A DNA stretch of 64,000 nucleotides from Cunninghamella blakesleeana (lineage: Eukaryota > Mucoromycota > Mucoromycetes > Mucorales > Cunninghamellaceae): contig JAFCIZ010000005.1 in NCBI GenBank assembly GCA_017871115.1, positions 558,001 to 622,000 of the forward strand. Reading direction: 5' to 3'. Below the pieces are notes generated by a model. That model did not search any database, was not told the DNA's origin, and was given only the letters and a program-made list of their open reading frames with translations. The translations under genes and the position numbers were made by a program. This document shows, piece by piece, positions 23,633-34,800 of the stretch (the first letter of the stretch is position 1; each line of letters opens with the position of its first letter).

Positions 23633-25611
23633 TATATATATATATATATATATACTAATAAAAAAAATCATACCATTCTTTATTATTTAAAATAGATTGG
23701 TCAAAAATTCTGGGAAACTATCAGTCAAGAACATGGTATTGACCCTACTGGTACTTATAGGTAATGTAAACATTACGCCACTGGACTCCAAAAATTTATC
23801 TAAATATGATTTGTTGATACCTCCAAAAAAAAAAAACTCATACATAACCTGTTTTTTTTATATGTATATATTTGCCTTATTTCCTAAAATAGCGGTGATA
23901 ATGATCTCCAATTAGAACGTATTAATGTATATTATAATGAAGGCTCTTCTGGAAAATATGTCCCTAGGTAAATATTTCTCTTTTTCTCTTTCTCTTGTTT
24001 TATTTTATATTTTTTTTTTCTCAAAAAAAAATTCATCATCATGAATATAATTAAATATAAACATACATATATAAAAAGGGATAAAAGAATATGTAGGAGA
24101 TAAAGAAGACTACACTGTTTACTTTTTTTAAAAGTAAAAAAGGATATATATAAAAAAATCCAGGGACTAATATATATTCATTATACTCATAATAATAATA
24201 ATAATAGAGCTGTCTTGGTTGATTTGGAACCCGCTACTATGGATGCCATTCGAGGTTCTACTTATGGTAAATTATTCCGCCCTGATAACTTTGTATTTGG
24301 TCAAAATGGTGCTGGTAATGCTTGGGCTAAAGGGTATTATACTGAAGGTGCCGAATTGGTTGAATCTGTATTAGATATCATTCGTAAAGAAGCCGAACAT
24401 ACTGATTGTTTACAAGGTTTCCAATTAGCCCATTCCTTAGGTGGTGGTACTGGCTCCGGTCTTGGTTCTCTTTTATTATCCAAAATTCGTGAAGAATACC
24501 CTGATCGTATGTTATGTACTTATTCAGTTGTTCCTTCTCCTAAAGTTTCCGATACTGTTGTTGAACCTTATAATGCTGTATTAACTGTCCATCAATTGGT
24601 TGAAAATTGTGACGCTACTTTTTGTATTGATAACGAAGCTTTATATGATATCTGTTTCCGTACCCTTAAATTACAAAACCCTGGTTATGATGATTTGAAT
24701 CAATTGGTCTCTGCTGTCATGTCTGGTGTATCTACCTCTTTACGTTTCCCTGGTCAATTAAATGCTGATCTTCGTAAACTTTTCGTTAATATGGGTAAGT
24801 TGTAAAAAATAAAAAATAAAAAATAAAAAAAATCTATCTTTTTAATAACATTTTTTTATTTTCTTTATATTTATACAGTTCCTTTCCCTCGTCTTCATTT
24901 CTTCATGGTTGGTTTTGCACCTTTAACCGCCTTTGGTTCCCAACAATACCGTAATTTAAGTGTTCCTGAATTAACCGCTCAAATGTTTGATGCTCGTAAT
25001 ATGATGGCCGCTTGTGACCCCCGCCATGGTCGTTATTTAACTGTTGGTACCATTTTCCGTGGTCGTTTATCTACTAAAGAAGTTGAAAATCAAATGTTGG
25101 CCGTTCAACAAAAGAATTCCTCCTATTTCGTAGAATGGATTCCTAATAGTGTCAAGACTTCTTTATGTGATATCCCTCCTGCTGGTTTGAAGATGAGTGG
25201 TACCTTCATTGGTAACTCTACTGCTATTCAAGAACTCTTTAAACGTGTCAATGATCAATTCACTGCTATGTTTAGACGTAAGGCTTTCATGCATTGGTAT
25301 ACTGGTGAAGGTATGGATGAAATGGAATTCACTGAAGCTGAAAGTAATATGCACGATCTTGTTTCTGAATATCAACAATATCAAGTAAGTTTATATATAT
25401 TTGGATGGCTATTAAAAAAAATAAAGATAGATACAATTATTACTCTGATAATTATAATAATAATAATAATAATAATGAACTAAACAAAAAAAAACATTTC
25501 ATTTTATTGTTATTACTTTGAAAATTATAGGAAGCTACTGCTGAAGATGAATATTTGGAAGATGAAGATGATTATTTGGAAGAAGAACAACCTTTAGATG
25601 ATGAAGAATAG
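23295..25611 (+). CDS. Beta-tubulin
   Basis: Seven exons: 23295-23322, 23496-23512, 23696-23760, 23893-23967, 24208-24794, 24879-25384, 25531-25611; 452 aa, normal for the family. The N-terminus [15 protein letters not shown], spread over exons 1 and 2 (exon 2 is 17 nt), the GTP-binding loop GGGTGSG (140-146) and the acidic tail after EYQQYQ are all present. With alpha-tubulin it forms microtubules. Numbering runs gap-free with human beta-tubulin to residue 200. Position 167 is Tyr (usual fungal Phe), 198 is Ala (usual Glu) and 165 is Cys, while His6, Tyr50, Gln134, Phe200, Leu240, Arg241 and Met257 keep the common residue. The first two sites are the main benzimidazole sites. Intron positions crowd the 5' end, as in many fungal beta-tubulins. 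Confidence 0.98.
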
Positions 25612-26002
25612 GTTTATTTTATTTTATTTTTCCTTTATATAATCCTTTTTAATTTTTTGTTCTTTTATTAATCTTATATCAACCTCTATTCTATTGAATT
25701 TATTTTTATTACCATTACCATTATTAACATTTTTTTATTTTTATTTTTTATATTAGTATTACTATGACCATATCCCCCTTTATACTTTTTTTATATTACT
25801 ATTATTTTTTTTTTGTTATAATTTTCACCTATATGACCATTTTAAATTCCTACCACTTTACTATTCATCTATGACTCTTTATAATTCTTTTTTTATATAT
25901 AATTATTATTTTTATTTTTTTTTAAGGAATTGAATAATAAATATAAAAAAAAAAATCAAAACGATTTGTTTATTAAAAATATACATTTATATAAAAAAAA
26001 AA
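25612..26002. other. Convergent 3' region
   Basis: Between the stop codons of beta-tubulin and the alginate-lyase-family gene. It is T-rich with ATT repeats. A plus-strand frame starting at 25930 runs antisense into the next gene and is not a gene. Confidence 0.5.
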
Positions 26003-27642
26003 CTATCTTGACCATAATGGATGTAAAGCATTTTTTGATCCTGAAATATTTTCAGCAAAAGATGATGATTTTGTTTTTTGCAAAAAACATTGATATTTTT
26101 GGAACCGATCCTGATGTTGATCAAAACAATTGGAAGAAGTTAATCGAATACAAGCAGATTCCACAGGCCGAACCCCATAACTACAATCTTCATTATTTTT
26201 TTCTGTATCCCAATGAATCATATAATCAATTGCTTTCCATAATAAATCTTGATCTTCTTCATTTTTAAAACAACAAGATTCAAATATTTGTCTAACTTCG
26301 AAACTTCTCGAATGAATCCAATTAGTAATATATAATAAGGCCTCAATATTGAATACAAGATAATGGAATGGTTTGGTTCGTTTACTTTCTAATGGCTGAT
26401 CACCGGTTAATTTATCAATTTGCTGAGGATACGTGGTGGATAAAAACGGAGTGATCCATTTTTTTAAATCGTGAATGCAGCATGTTTTAGGCTGAGGAAA
26501 AGTACTTTGAACCATAATGGCTTGAACCCAATACCAAGATGCATGATTGTTTTTGGTAGCGGCTTCTTGTTTCCCTAATTCACTTGTAACTAACCATTTA
26601 CCATATTCTTGGAACCATTTTTCAACTTTATCAGAAATCAATTTGTAACCTGTGTTTTTGAATAAAATAGGCAAAACATTACAAACCATTGCCAGCCTAT
26701 TTTTTTAAATAGAATAATAATAATTGAATAGGAGAAAAAAAATTATGTGGATTAGTTTTTTTTTTTTTAATCAATTAAATTAATATATACAACATTCTAA
26801 ATTATTTATTTATTTATTTATTACGATCGAGTACTAAGAATACCAAAAGGTCTACCTTTACCAGTAGGATTATCAACACCTCTCACTACTTGACCATAAT
26901 CTACATTCGGATTCATTTTTGTTTCTTCATCAATTAAAAACACCTTGATTAAATAAACAGCTCGTTTTGCATAATCTTCATTTTTAAACACTTTATAACC
27001 AAGACACAGATATTTTAATTGTTCAGCAAATCCTTCTAGTTGACTTTGATCATCCGCTAATTTTACATCTAGTATATAAATAGAAAACAGTAAAAATAAA
27101 AAGACTTGTGCTTAGCAAAAAAAAAAAAAAGGAATCCCTATTTTCTTTGAAGTTTATCTTTTTATAAATCTTTTTCTTTTTTTCAATTTACCTGGGTTTC
27201 GCTTTCCATCTTTTTGTACATATTTTCCATCATTGTTTTCCTATGTTGTTAACAGTATTATGAATACTATTGCTATTTTTATTTATGTTATTTATCTAAT
27301 TACCGATGGCCAAAAATATCTATATTATTTTAAATAAAATAACAAAGGAATAATGGCGATACATATAAAGTAAATAAGTGTATACATTTACAACTATTCT
27401 CTCTATATATAACTATTCACTTACGGAGCATAACTTAAAAAGTCATGAATATCACCAGAGGCAGCAATATGAGGTTCTTTTTTATCAAAAGTAACACTAT
27501 AAGGTCCTTTTTTTAATGCGCCATTAGCCAACTTCTTTAATTCCTCCATAGCAGTTTTTAATGAAGGTGTTGGTGGTGAATTGATATTTTCTTCAAGTTT
27601 GGATAGATTAATGAATTCTACTTCAGGTTTACGTGGTCCCAT
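26003..27642 (-). CDS. Alginate-lyase-superfamily protein (PF05426-like)
   Basis: Five exons: 27642-27425, 27319-27304, 27240-27192, 27068-26825, 26696-26003; 406 aa. The 16-nt second exon supplies YFWPS and is needed to keep frame, giving SYAPYFWPS then DGKYVQKDGKRNPDV. That is the alginate-lyase-fold start seen in fungal and bacterial members (Y-x-W-P ... G-x-P-Y ... R-D-G-x-x-N-P). Later come TKMNPNVDYGQVV and the signature NNHASWYWVQ, which holds the likely catalytic His and Tyr region, then GDQPLESKRTKPFHYL. By family it is a uronate polysaccharide lyase or a relative. Mucorales cell walls contain polyuronides, a plausible substrate (inference). No signal peptide is visible. It lies next to the sex locus. 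Read alone, the last exon looks like a 5'-truncated gene; the upstream exons complete it. Confidence 0.85.
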
Positions 27643-28533
27643 TTCTATTATATTATGGTAAAAATAAGAATAAGATAAATTAATAGAATAGCTATATAAA
27701 ATAGATAATTATAACAATAATAGTATTTAGAAGAAAAAAAAGAAAAAAAAAGAAAGAGAAAAAAAAAGTTTTAATATGCAAAAATAGGTTAATTATGGGT
27801 TTTTAAAATTTGAACAGCGACACTTGAGGAAAACTTTTATGCTTATAAAATAATTATGCTCTTTATTCCTCTTTAAAAAATTAATATTACAGTTTGAATA
27901 GAAGATAGACTAATAACATGAGTATTACCTATATATCTAAATTGGTTCTTAATAATAGATTTATTATCTTTTGATACAAGCTAATATTTAGCTCAAATGC
28001 TACTGTCTATATTAATTAATCAATATTCAAGATCATAATACTATATTTAGCCTATCCATCATCTGTAGAGAAAAATAATTACCTGATCTTATGTATTAGT
28101 ATTCTTTAAAAAAAAAAAAAAAAATAGAATAAAAAAAATCTTACTTTATGCTCCTATAACTAATTATTCTTTTATATTTTTTTTTATTTCAGAAAAGTAA
28201 AAGTAATAAATAGAAAAAAAAAAAAAATATAGATACTAATAGAGAAATAAAAGGAATGATTTCTTTATTGATTATTAAAAAGAGGAAGAAAGAAAATGAA
28301 AATGAAAAAAAATTTTTTTTTTTTATTATGAAATATATATATGTATACCAAGAATGAAAAGCTTTCTTTTTTTTCACTTTTATTGTAATCATAAAAATAT
28401 AAACTATCTTTATATATATATGCTTGTATATGTTTTGTATTTTTTTTTTAAAAAAAAAAAAGAAATTAAATGAAATATTATAATGATAAATAAATCTATA
28501 TGATATAAATAAATAAATAAAATAAAAAACCGT
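27643..28533. other. Intergenic region
   Basis: About 0.9 kb between the alginate-lyase-family start and the 3' end of the transporter gene. A/T-rich with poly-A and poly-T runs. I see no gene; the 67-codon minus-strand frame at 28189-28392 is Phe/Lys-rich noise. Confidence 0.45.
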
Positions 28534-29314
28534 CTACAAAATCTTAATATCTTGATTACTAGCACTACCCATAGCAGTAGGCAACATTTCTACTGATTTT
28601 TCACGTTCCCCACGATCAATATCTTGTTTTGCTCTTTGATATAACCATAACCCACCAAATGTTAATAAAATACCAAAGGATTGTGTCCAAGTAACTTGTT
28701 GTCCAAACCATAAAATACTCATCACAATTACAAAAATACGCTTTAATAAGGATAAAATGGAATAAGTGACTGGTGATGTTAAGGATAACGTTGTAAAAGC
28801 AAACCAATTTTGTCCAAAATTCATTGTCCCATTTAATATAAAGTAAAAAAATAATCTAAAATGGCTGACACTATTAATATTGTTATTATTCATTGCTGTC
28901 GCCGTTGCTAAATCCACATTATCCTTACTATTGTCCATAAATATATAACCTTCGTAATAATACCATAAGGGGACCATTAATAAAAATGAAATGGATGAAC
29001 TATAAAATAATACATTCATTTTATCCAATTTATTAGGGTTACGATCACCAAGTTTAGATTCCTTAAATAAGATTTTCTTGCTGAAAATGTTTTGTGTTAC
29101 AAAGACAAAACAAGATCCAAGTGCACAAGCCAAACCTACCATATTATTAGAAAATGTGAAGGAGCAAGCCAAGATCACCCCAAGTGTTAACGGTAATAAG
29201 GATATATATACTTTCATAGAATAACTAACTTGAAATATAAATCGATAAAATAATACTGTAAATAAAGGTGCTAGCGCCTATTTATCATTATTCATTCCAT
29301 CATGCATATATTTA

Positions 29315-29345
<31 letters not shown>

Positions 29346-30525
29346 ACCATAAATATAAAATCTATTTTTATATACATATTCTTATATAATATACTTTTTT
29401 TATTATATTAATTTCTTGTAAAAAAAAATTTTTTACCTTAATTGTGTGTACCAAACTAACAGGAATCCGACTTATAGCAACACTAGAAAATACATGACCA
29501 ACAATTAAGAAGATCGCCAAAGGAACAATAGTTTTTGTAATATCGGAAGTTGGTTTTCGAATATGGGTTGCACCAAATAATTTAGCAGCAGCAAAACAAC
29601 AAATTGCAACCAATCCAAACTGTACAAACGTCAATGTGACAGGATATCTAAACGCATTTAAAATTTGCTTTCCAGTATTATTGGTTAAAGAAGAAGCAAC
29701 ATACCACATACAACAATTTAAAATAAATTTGAGTTGATTAGAAGCTTCAAATCGTCTTTTAGATAAACTTGGAAAAATAAAACTTAGTTTATGTTGTAGA
29801 AAACTAAAAACATCTTCTTGATGTTGTAAAGAAGGAACGTTGCTTTGTTGTGAAGTGGATAAATCAGAATAAGATGCTTTAGATTCATTTTCATAAGGAG
29901 TTGGAAACATTTTAAAGGCTCTTCTTGATGTTTGTTGAGGTGGATAACCATTTATACTACTTGAAGATATTGTTGATATATTATTATTATTATTATTGGA
30001 ATTGATATATGAATTTTGAAGGTGATGTTGATGATGGTGTTGCTGATGTTGGCGGGAAGTTGTATTTCCAAATGTACGCACTGTACCTACTTTACTTTTT
30101 ATTCTTGGGCCATTATTATAGCTGTTGCTAATATTATTATCACCAATATTGTTATCGTTATCTAAAGATATTATTTTTGTTGTCAAGGGTGATCTTACTC
30201 CTCCTCCTCTATTTTCTTCTTTTTCTTCTACTCCATTTATTCCTTTTAATCCTTCTCCAGTATGATGGCGATGATGTGTTAGAGTACTGTTTCCTATACT
30301 ACTTGCTGTTGCTGTTCCTTGTGAAGTTGATGAAAAATAATCTTTATTTGATAAACCACCACCGGATATATATTCCATTGTTGTCAAAGCCGGATTTGTT
30401 GTCAATGAACTTGAACTATGATATTCATCTTTTTTTTGTTGCTTTTCTCTATAATTCGAATTATATACCTGATGTGCCCCATCAAAAGAAGAAGTAGTTG
30501 TTTCCTGAGAAGCAACTGTAGCCAT
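28534..30525 (-). CDS. tptA: Triose-phosphate-transporter-family protein, left flank of the sex locus
   Basis: Two exons, 30525-29437 and 29277-28534, give 610 aa. The first about 240 residues are Ser/Asn/Thr-rich and disordered. The rest is a multi-span transporter of the drug/metabolite superfamily, TPT type. It starts at LKFILNCCMWYVASSLTNNTGKQ and passes FPVTL-like RYPVTLTFVQF, then HVFSSVAISRIPVSLVHTIKALAPLF joined across the intron, and SFTFSNNMVGLACALGSCFVFVTQNIFSKK. This KALAP/SFTHVVK region is typical of Sly41-like and nucleotide-sugar/triose-phosphate transporters in ER or Golgi membranes. It is divergent from the HMG-box gene (260 bp between starts). In Mucoromycota a TPT gene flanks the HMG sex gene. 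The symbol is given by that synteny. Confidence 0.9.
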
Positions 30526-30785
30526 CAATTAAAAGAAAGAACAAAGATAGTAAAAAAAATGAAAAATTGAAAAATATTTTTCGTATTTTTTTAAACACAG
30601 ATTATTTTACGGCTTTTTAATTTTTTCACTAAAATTTTTAGGAACAAATTACCCCTTATTAAAACAAAGAGAATTCAATTGTCATTGTCTGATCACTAGA
30701 TCAGTAATCAGTGTATAAATATTGGATCAGGATTGAAACAAGCCATAAATGAGCTCTTTTTCTTTTTCTTTTTATATAAATAAAA
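30526..30785. promoter_or_regulatory. Divergent promoter of tptA-like and sex HMG genes
   Basis: A 260-bp shared upstream region. It holds a perfect inverted repeat CTGATC-ACTA-GATCAG at 30689-30704, a further GATCAG at 30725-30730, and a TATAAAT box at 30714-30720, about 72 bp before the HMG start. The palindrome just upstream of the TATA box is a candidate regulator site (inference). Confidence 0.5.
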
Positions 30786-31679
30786 ATGGTCAAAAATGCT
30801 TTTTTATCCTCTTCTACTCACTTCCATCGAAAAATACGTCCATTAGAAACTCAAACCACCATACCAATTCAAAGACTATCAATACATTATAAAAATAAAA
30901 AAAGTTTTATTAGATTACATCCTAGTAAAATACACATACAGCCTTCATATTTTCTCTCTCTGTTAAATTCAAACTGTGAACATATTTCAATTGGTCCAAA
31001 TAATAATATAAAACGACAGGAACTTCTATCTGCTACTGAAAGAATGATAATGGATGAAAAAAATCATAATGATTCTTTCTACACTGGTAAAATAGATTTG
31101 CAAAATGATAAACCTAGGAGGCCACCAAATGCTTTTTTACTTTATAGCGGCTCCTTAAGGAAAAAAATTAGAAGGACATTCCCAGAGTATAGTAATAGTG
31201 ATGTTTCCAAATTACTTGGCATTATGTGGCGAACAGCAAGTGAAGAAATAAAAGACAAATTTACTCGGCTCGCTTATGAAGAAAAGCAACGACATAAATT
31301 ACAGCACCCAAATTTTGAATATAATCTTAAAAAACAAGGCTGGAACTCTGGAGAAAGCTCAGCATCGCAAAATAATCTTTACGATAACGAATGGCAAAAT
31401 GATATAAATGAATTTTTACAACAAACCAAAGAATTTGAAAAAAACTTTAACGGCAACTTGGACCCTGAAGACATGAAAGAAGAGGCGATTATGCTTATAA
31501 GCTCGATGACGGAAGATTCCGAATTGGATACCTCGAAAAAGTGGTTAAACGGTAGCTTATTTGAGGATAATTTAGACCCTGGTTCATGGATGGATATGAT
31601 CAATTCAATTACATTGCTTTATCCTGATTATACTGACTATACTGAAGAAAATATTCATAATAACAATAATGCACTTTAA
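30786..31679 (+). CDS. HMG-box sex-determining factor (SexM/SexP type)
   Basis: A single exon, 297 aa. The HMG box spans about residues 110-182: KPRRPPNAFLLYSGS at its start, then SDVSKLLGIMWRTASEEIKDKF and YEEKQRHKLQHPNFEY, the expected three-helix order of a MATA_HMG-type box. The N-terminal 100 residues are basic and Ser-rich; the C-terminus is acidic. It lies between a TPT-family transporter and an RNA helicase, the conserved sex locus order of Mucoromycota, where this gene decides plus or minus mating type. It should bind DNA in the nucleus and set mating identity. I cannot say from one allele whether it is SexM or SexP. No second HMG gene is present in the window. Confidence 0.9.
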   Translation: MVKNAFLSSSTHFHRKIRPLETQTTIPIQRLSIHYKNKKSFIRLHPSKIHIQPSYFLSLLNSNCEHISIGPNNNIKRQELLSATERMIMDEKNHNDSFYTGKIDLQNDKPRRPPNAFLLYSGSLRKKIRRTFPEYSNSDVSKLLGIMWRTASEEIKDKFTRLAYEEKQRHKLQHPNFEYNLKKQGWNSGESSASQNNLYDNEWQNDINEFLQQTKEFEKNFNGNLDPEDMKEEAIMLISSMTEDSELDTSKKWLNGSLFEDNLDPGSWMDMINSITLLYPDYTDYTEENIHNNNNAL

Positions 31680-31861
31680 GGTTTAAAAAAATTGTTTTAT
31701 GTAAACTTTTTACGCTAATTTTTAATAAATCTTTATTAAATATCGGACTTCGTTTAAAAAATTCAATTTTTTTTCTAGTTTTCTTTGTTTCTTTCTTTTA
31801 TATAATTAAATATTACTGGCTTGTCATCAATCAAAGAGTTTAACACTATAATATCATATTT

Positions 31862-34800
31862 ATGTCAAGACAAAAAAGGCGACAACAAAAAACTGCACCA
31901 CCAATAGAGTTTGATTGGAATGCGAGGTAAATAGGTATACTTGTATTTTTTCTGAAGCTTATGTTTATTTTATTTTTCTTTGTTTTTTAAAAAAAAAAAT
32001 TATAATAAGGATAACAATATTAATACTTACTATAGAATAAATTTTATAAAATATATAGTCCAAGTATTGTTAGTGCAACATTAAACACTTCAACCAATGA
32101 ATTTGATATAGCTTCAGTAACAGAAGGAAAACCTAAAAAGAAATTAGATGAAAGGAAAATAGATTCACCATTAATCAGTACTACTTTTAAACTAAACACC
32201 AACGTTGATAATGAGCCAATTTTTTCTCAAGTTACAGATTATACACTCTTCAGAAATAAATCAGTTATACCCCATGCTGATGATATATTGTACCCTCAAG
32301 TACATTTCGATGAATTTGATGAACGCTCTGATAATAAAAAAGATTCAAAAGGATATCCAAATATACCTGTCAATCAAATCCAGGGTGCCTATAAAAGTAT
32401 TGATCACTATTTATATACTCATTTTGAACTTATGCGCCAGGACTTCTTAATCCCCTTACAAAAAGCAGTAAAATCTTACAAAGCAACTGTAGAAGCCCAG
32501 GAAAGATTAAAAATTTTTAGTGACGATATTGATCAACTTGAAAATAAACAACCAACTTATAGAGACTATCGCTTATATGAACAAGTACATATCAAGAACA
32601 CAAAACATTTATATATAATAGAATAAAACGAAAACAAACTGATGCACAATTATTACTATTGTTTGTTTAATATGGATATATAGGTTCAGTTGAATGCGGT
32701 GGTATTTGGTAATCGTCAAGTCCTATATCGCGTCAGCTTCAGATTACCTCATTATGTTAATGTTTCATGGCCAACTTCTAAAAGATTGATTGAAGGTACT
32801 CTGGTATTATTATCTAAAGATAATTTTGAAAACGATATTAAAATTGCAACTGTAGTACAAAGAGGTGATAATCCCATGAAAGGTTCAAATAGATTTGAAT
32901 ATATGATTGATATACAACTAGAACGTGATAATCCCGAAGACCCACTTGGATTTGGTGATCCTACTAGTGAAACCCAAGATACCTATATTATGGTAATTAC
33001 TATTTTTTTTAAAAGAAAAGAAAAAATTGATATATATATATAGTAATAAATAATAAGGTTGATCTATAATCAACTGTATTATTATTATTATTTTGATATT
33101 TTTTTATAGATTGAAGCTACAGATGGTTATTTTGAAGGTAATTTTTTAAAAATAAATTTAAAATAAATACATAAAAAACTTACCATGGCTGATTGATTTT
33201 GTAATTATAATTATTATTATTCATTCATTTATTTATCTATATTAGCATATAGGCATATTCTTAAAGTGATAAAAGAAATTCCTTCTGAGGAACTACCATT
33301 TGAGCCTTATTTAATTAATGTTGATAAAGAAGTTCGTATTCCTTACTATGCATCGCTTAAAAGATACTATGATTTAGAATCTGACTTAAGGTCAAGAAAA
33401 ATGGGTCATCGTAAAGTCATTGATATTATGGGAACATGGGTGCCATATGATATTGGATTGGATAAAACTCAAACAGATGCATTACAAACTATTTTATCAA
33501 ATGATGTGGCTATTGTTCAAGGTATGATAATTATTATTATTTAAAAAAAATATTCAAATTATATTTTTTTTTAACATTTATATACGTGAAATGTGTATTA
33601 ATATCATTATTTTTTTTATTTAATTTTATTTTTAATTTACAATTTAGGTCCTCCTGGTACTGGTAAATCCTATGTTGGTAATAAGGCGATGCAAACTTTT
33701 TTAACTAATTTTGATGAAGCGTTAGGGCCAATTATCTGTATATGTCAAACAAATCATGGTAATACTATTAAATACATATATGCAGATATAGTAAATAAAT
33801 AAAGGGGATAGGTACTTACTTTATTTCATTCTTATTTATTTTATTTTTAATATTTTAGCTTTGGATCAATTTTTAGAACATATATTCGAATATAACGAAA
33901 ATATTGTACGTATTGGCGGCCGTTCCAAATCAGAAAAACTTAAAGACCGTTTAATTTATGAACTTCGTAAAAATGATATTGGCCGCGGTCCTAGCGGCGT
34001 AGGAAAATTGTATCGTAAAAGGGAAGAACTTGCTGATAAAATCAATGATATAATTGTTGAAATGTACGAAGAACCATGTGTCACTATTGATTTTATTGAA
34101 AAACAAAAACTGTTACGACCAAGACAAATTGAAGAATTGAAAAGATTAGGACAGCGTGAAGAAAAACATAAAACTGACTTTGTTCTTGAAGCTAACGGCG
34201 ATACTATGGATGATGATGATCTATGGGTCATTACATCACAACCAACTGTCAAACCTGAATCACCTCATATTAATAATAATCGATCTAAAAATAATAACAA
34301 TAATAATAAATCAAAAAGAAATCAAAAAAACCAGTCGAAAGCCGATGATTGGTTAAGTGGAAATCTTAATTTGCAAACGGAAGCGGAAAAATCCATTAAC
34401 CCTGTGGAAGTTTGGCTGCAAGATGCTATTGAATATGTTGGCTCTCACGATATTTATGCAAGTTATGTTGAAGATTTAAAGGACGAATTTTTAGAACAAA
34501 AAGGATTAGTTTATGAAGATGACAACAATGAAGATGAATTAATGGATGAAGAAGAAATGCAAGAAATTGCTCAAAATTATTTTGATGGACAGGATTTACG
34601 TGGTAATAAAAATCGGTATGTTAATATTGGTAAAGCATATAAAAATAAAGTGAACAATACACCCAATGCCTTCACTTTTAATATGTTTGGCAATATGCAA
34701 CAACATAATTTTTACAATAATGATCCCAATGGTCGAAAAATCATCAACTATGAAAAGACAGATAGGGCTACACGAATTGCATCTGAACAATTTGATTTCT

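Noticed and set aside
25930..26268. Plus-strand frame of 112 codons
   Set aside because: Antisense to the last exon of the alginate-lyase-family gene; no family features.
26003..26689. A 5'-truncated alginate-lyase pseudogene
   Set aside because: Four upstream exons, including a 16-nt one, join in frame and supply the missing N-terminal motifs, so the gene is complete.
30177..30497. Plus-strand 106-codon Leu-rich frame
   Set aside because: Antisense to the Ser/Asn-rich N-terminus of the transporter gene.
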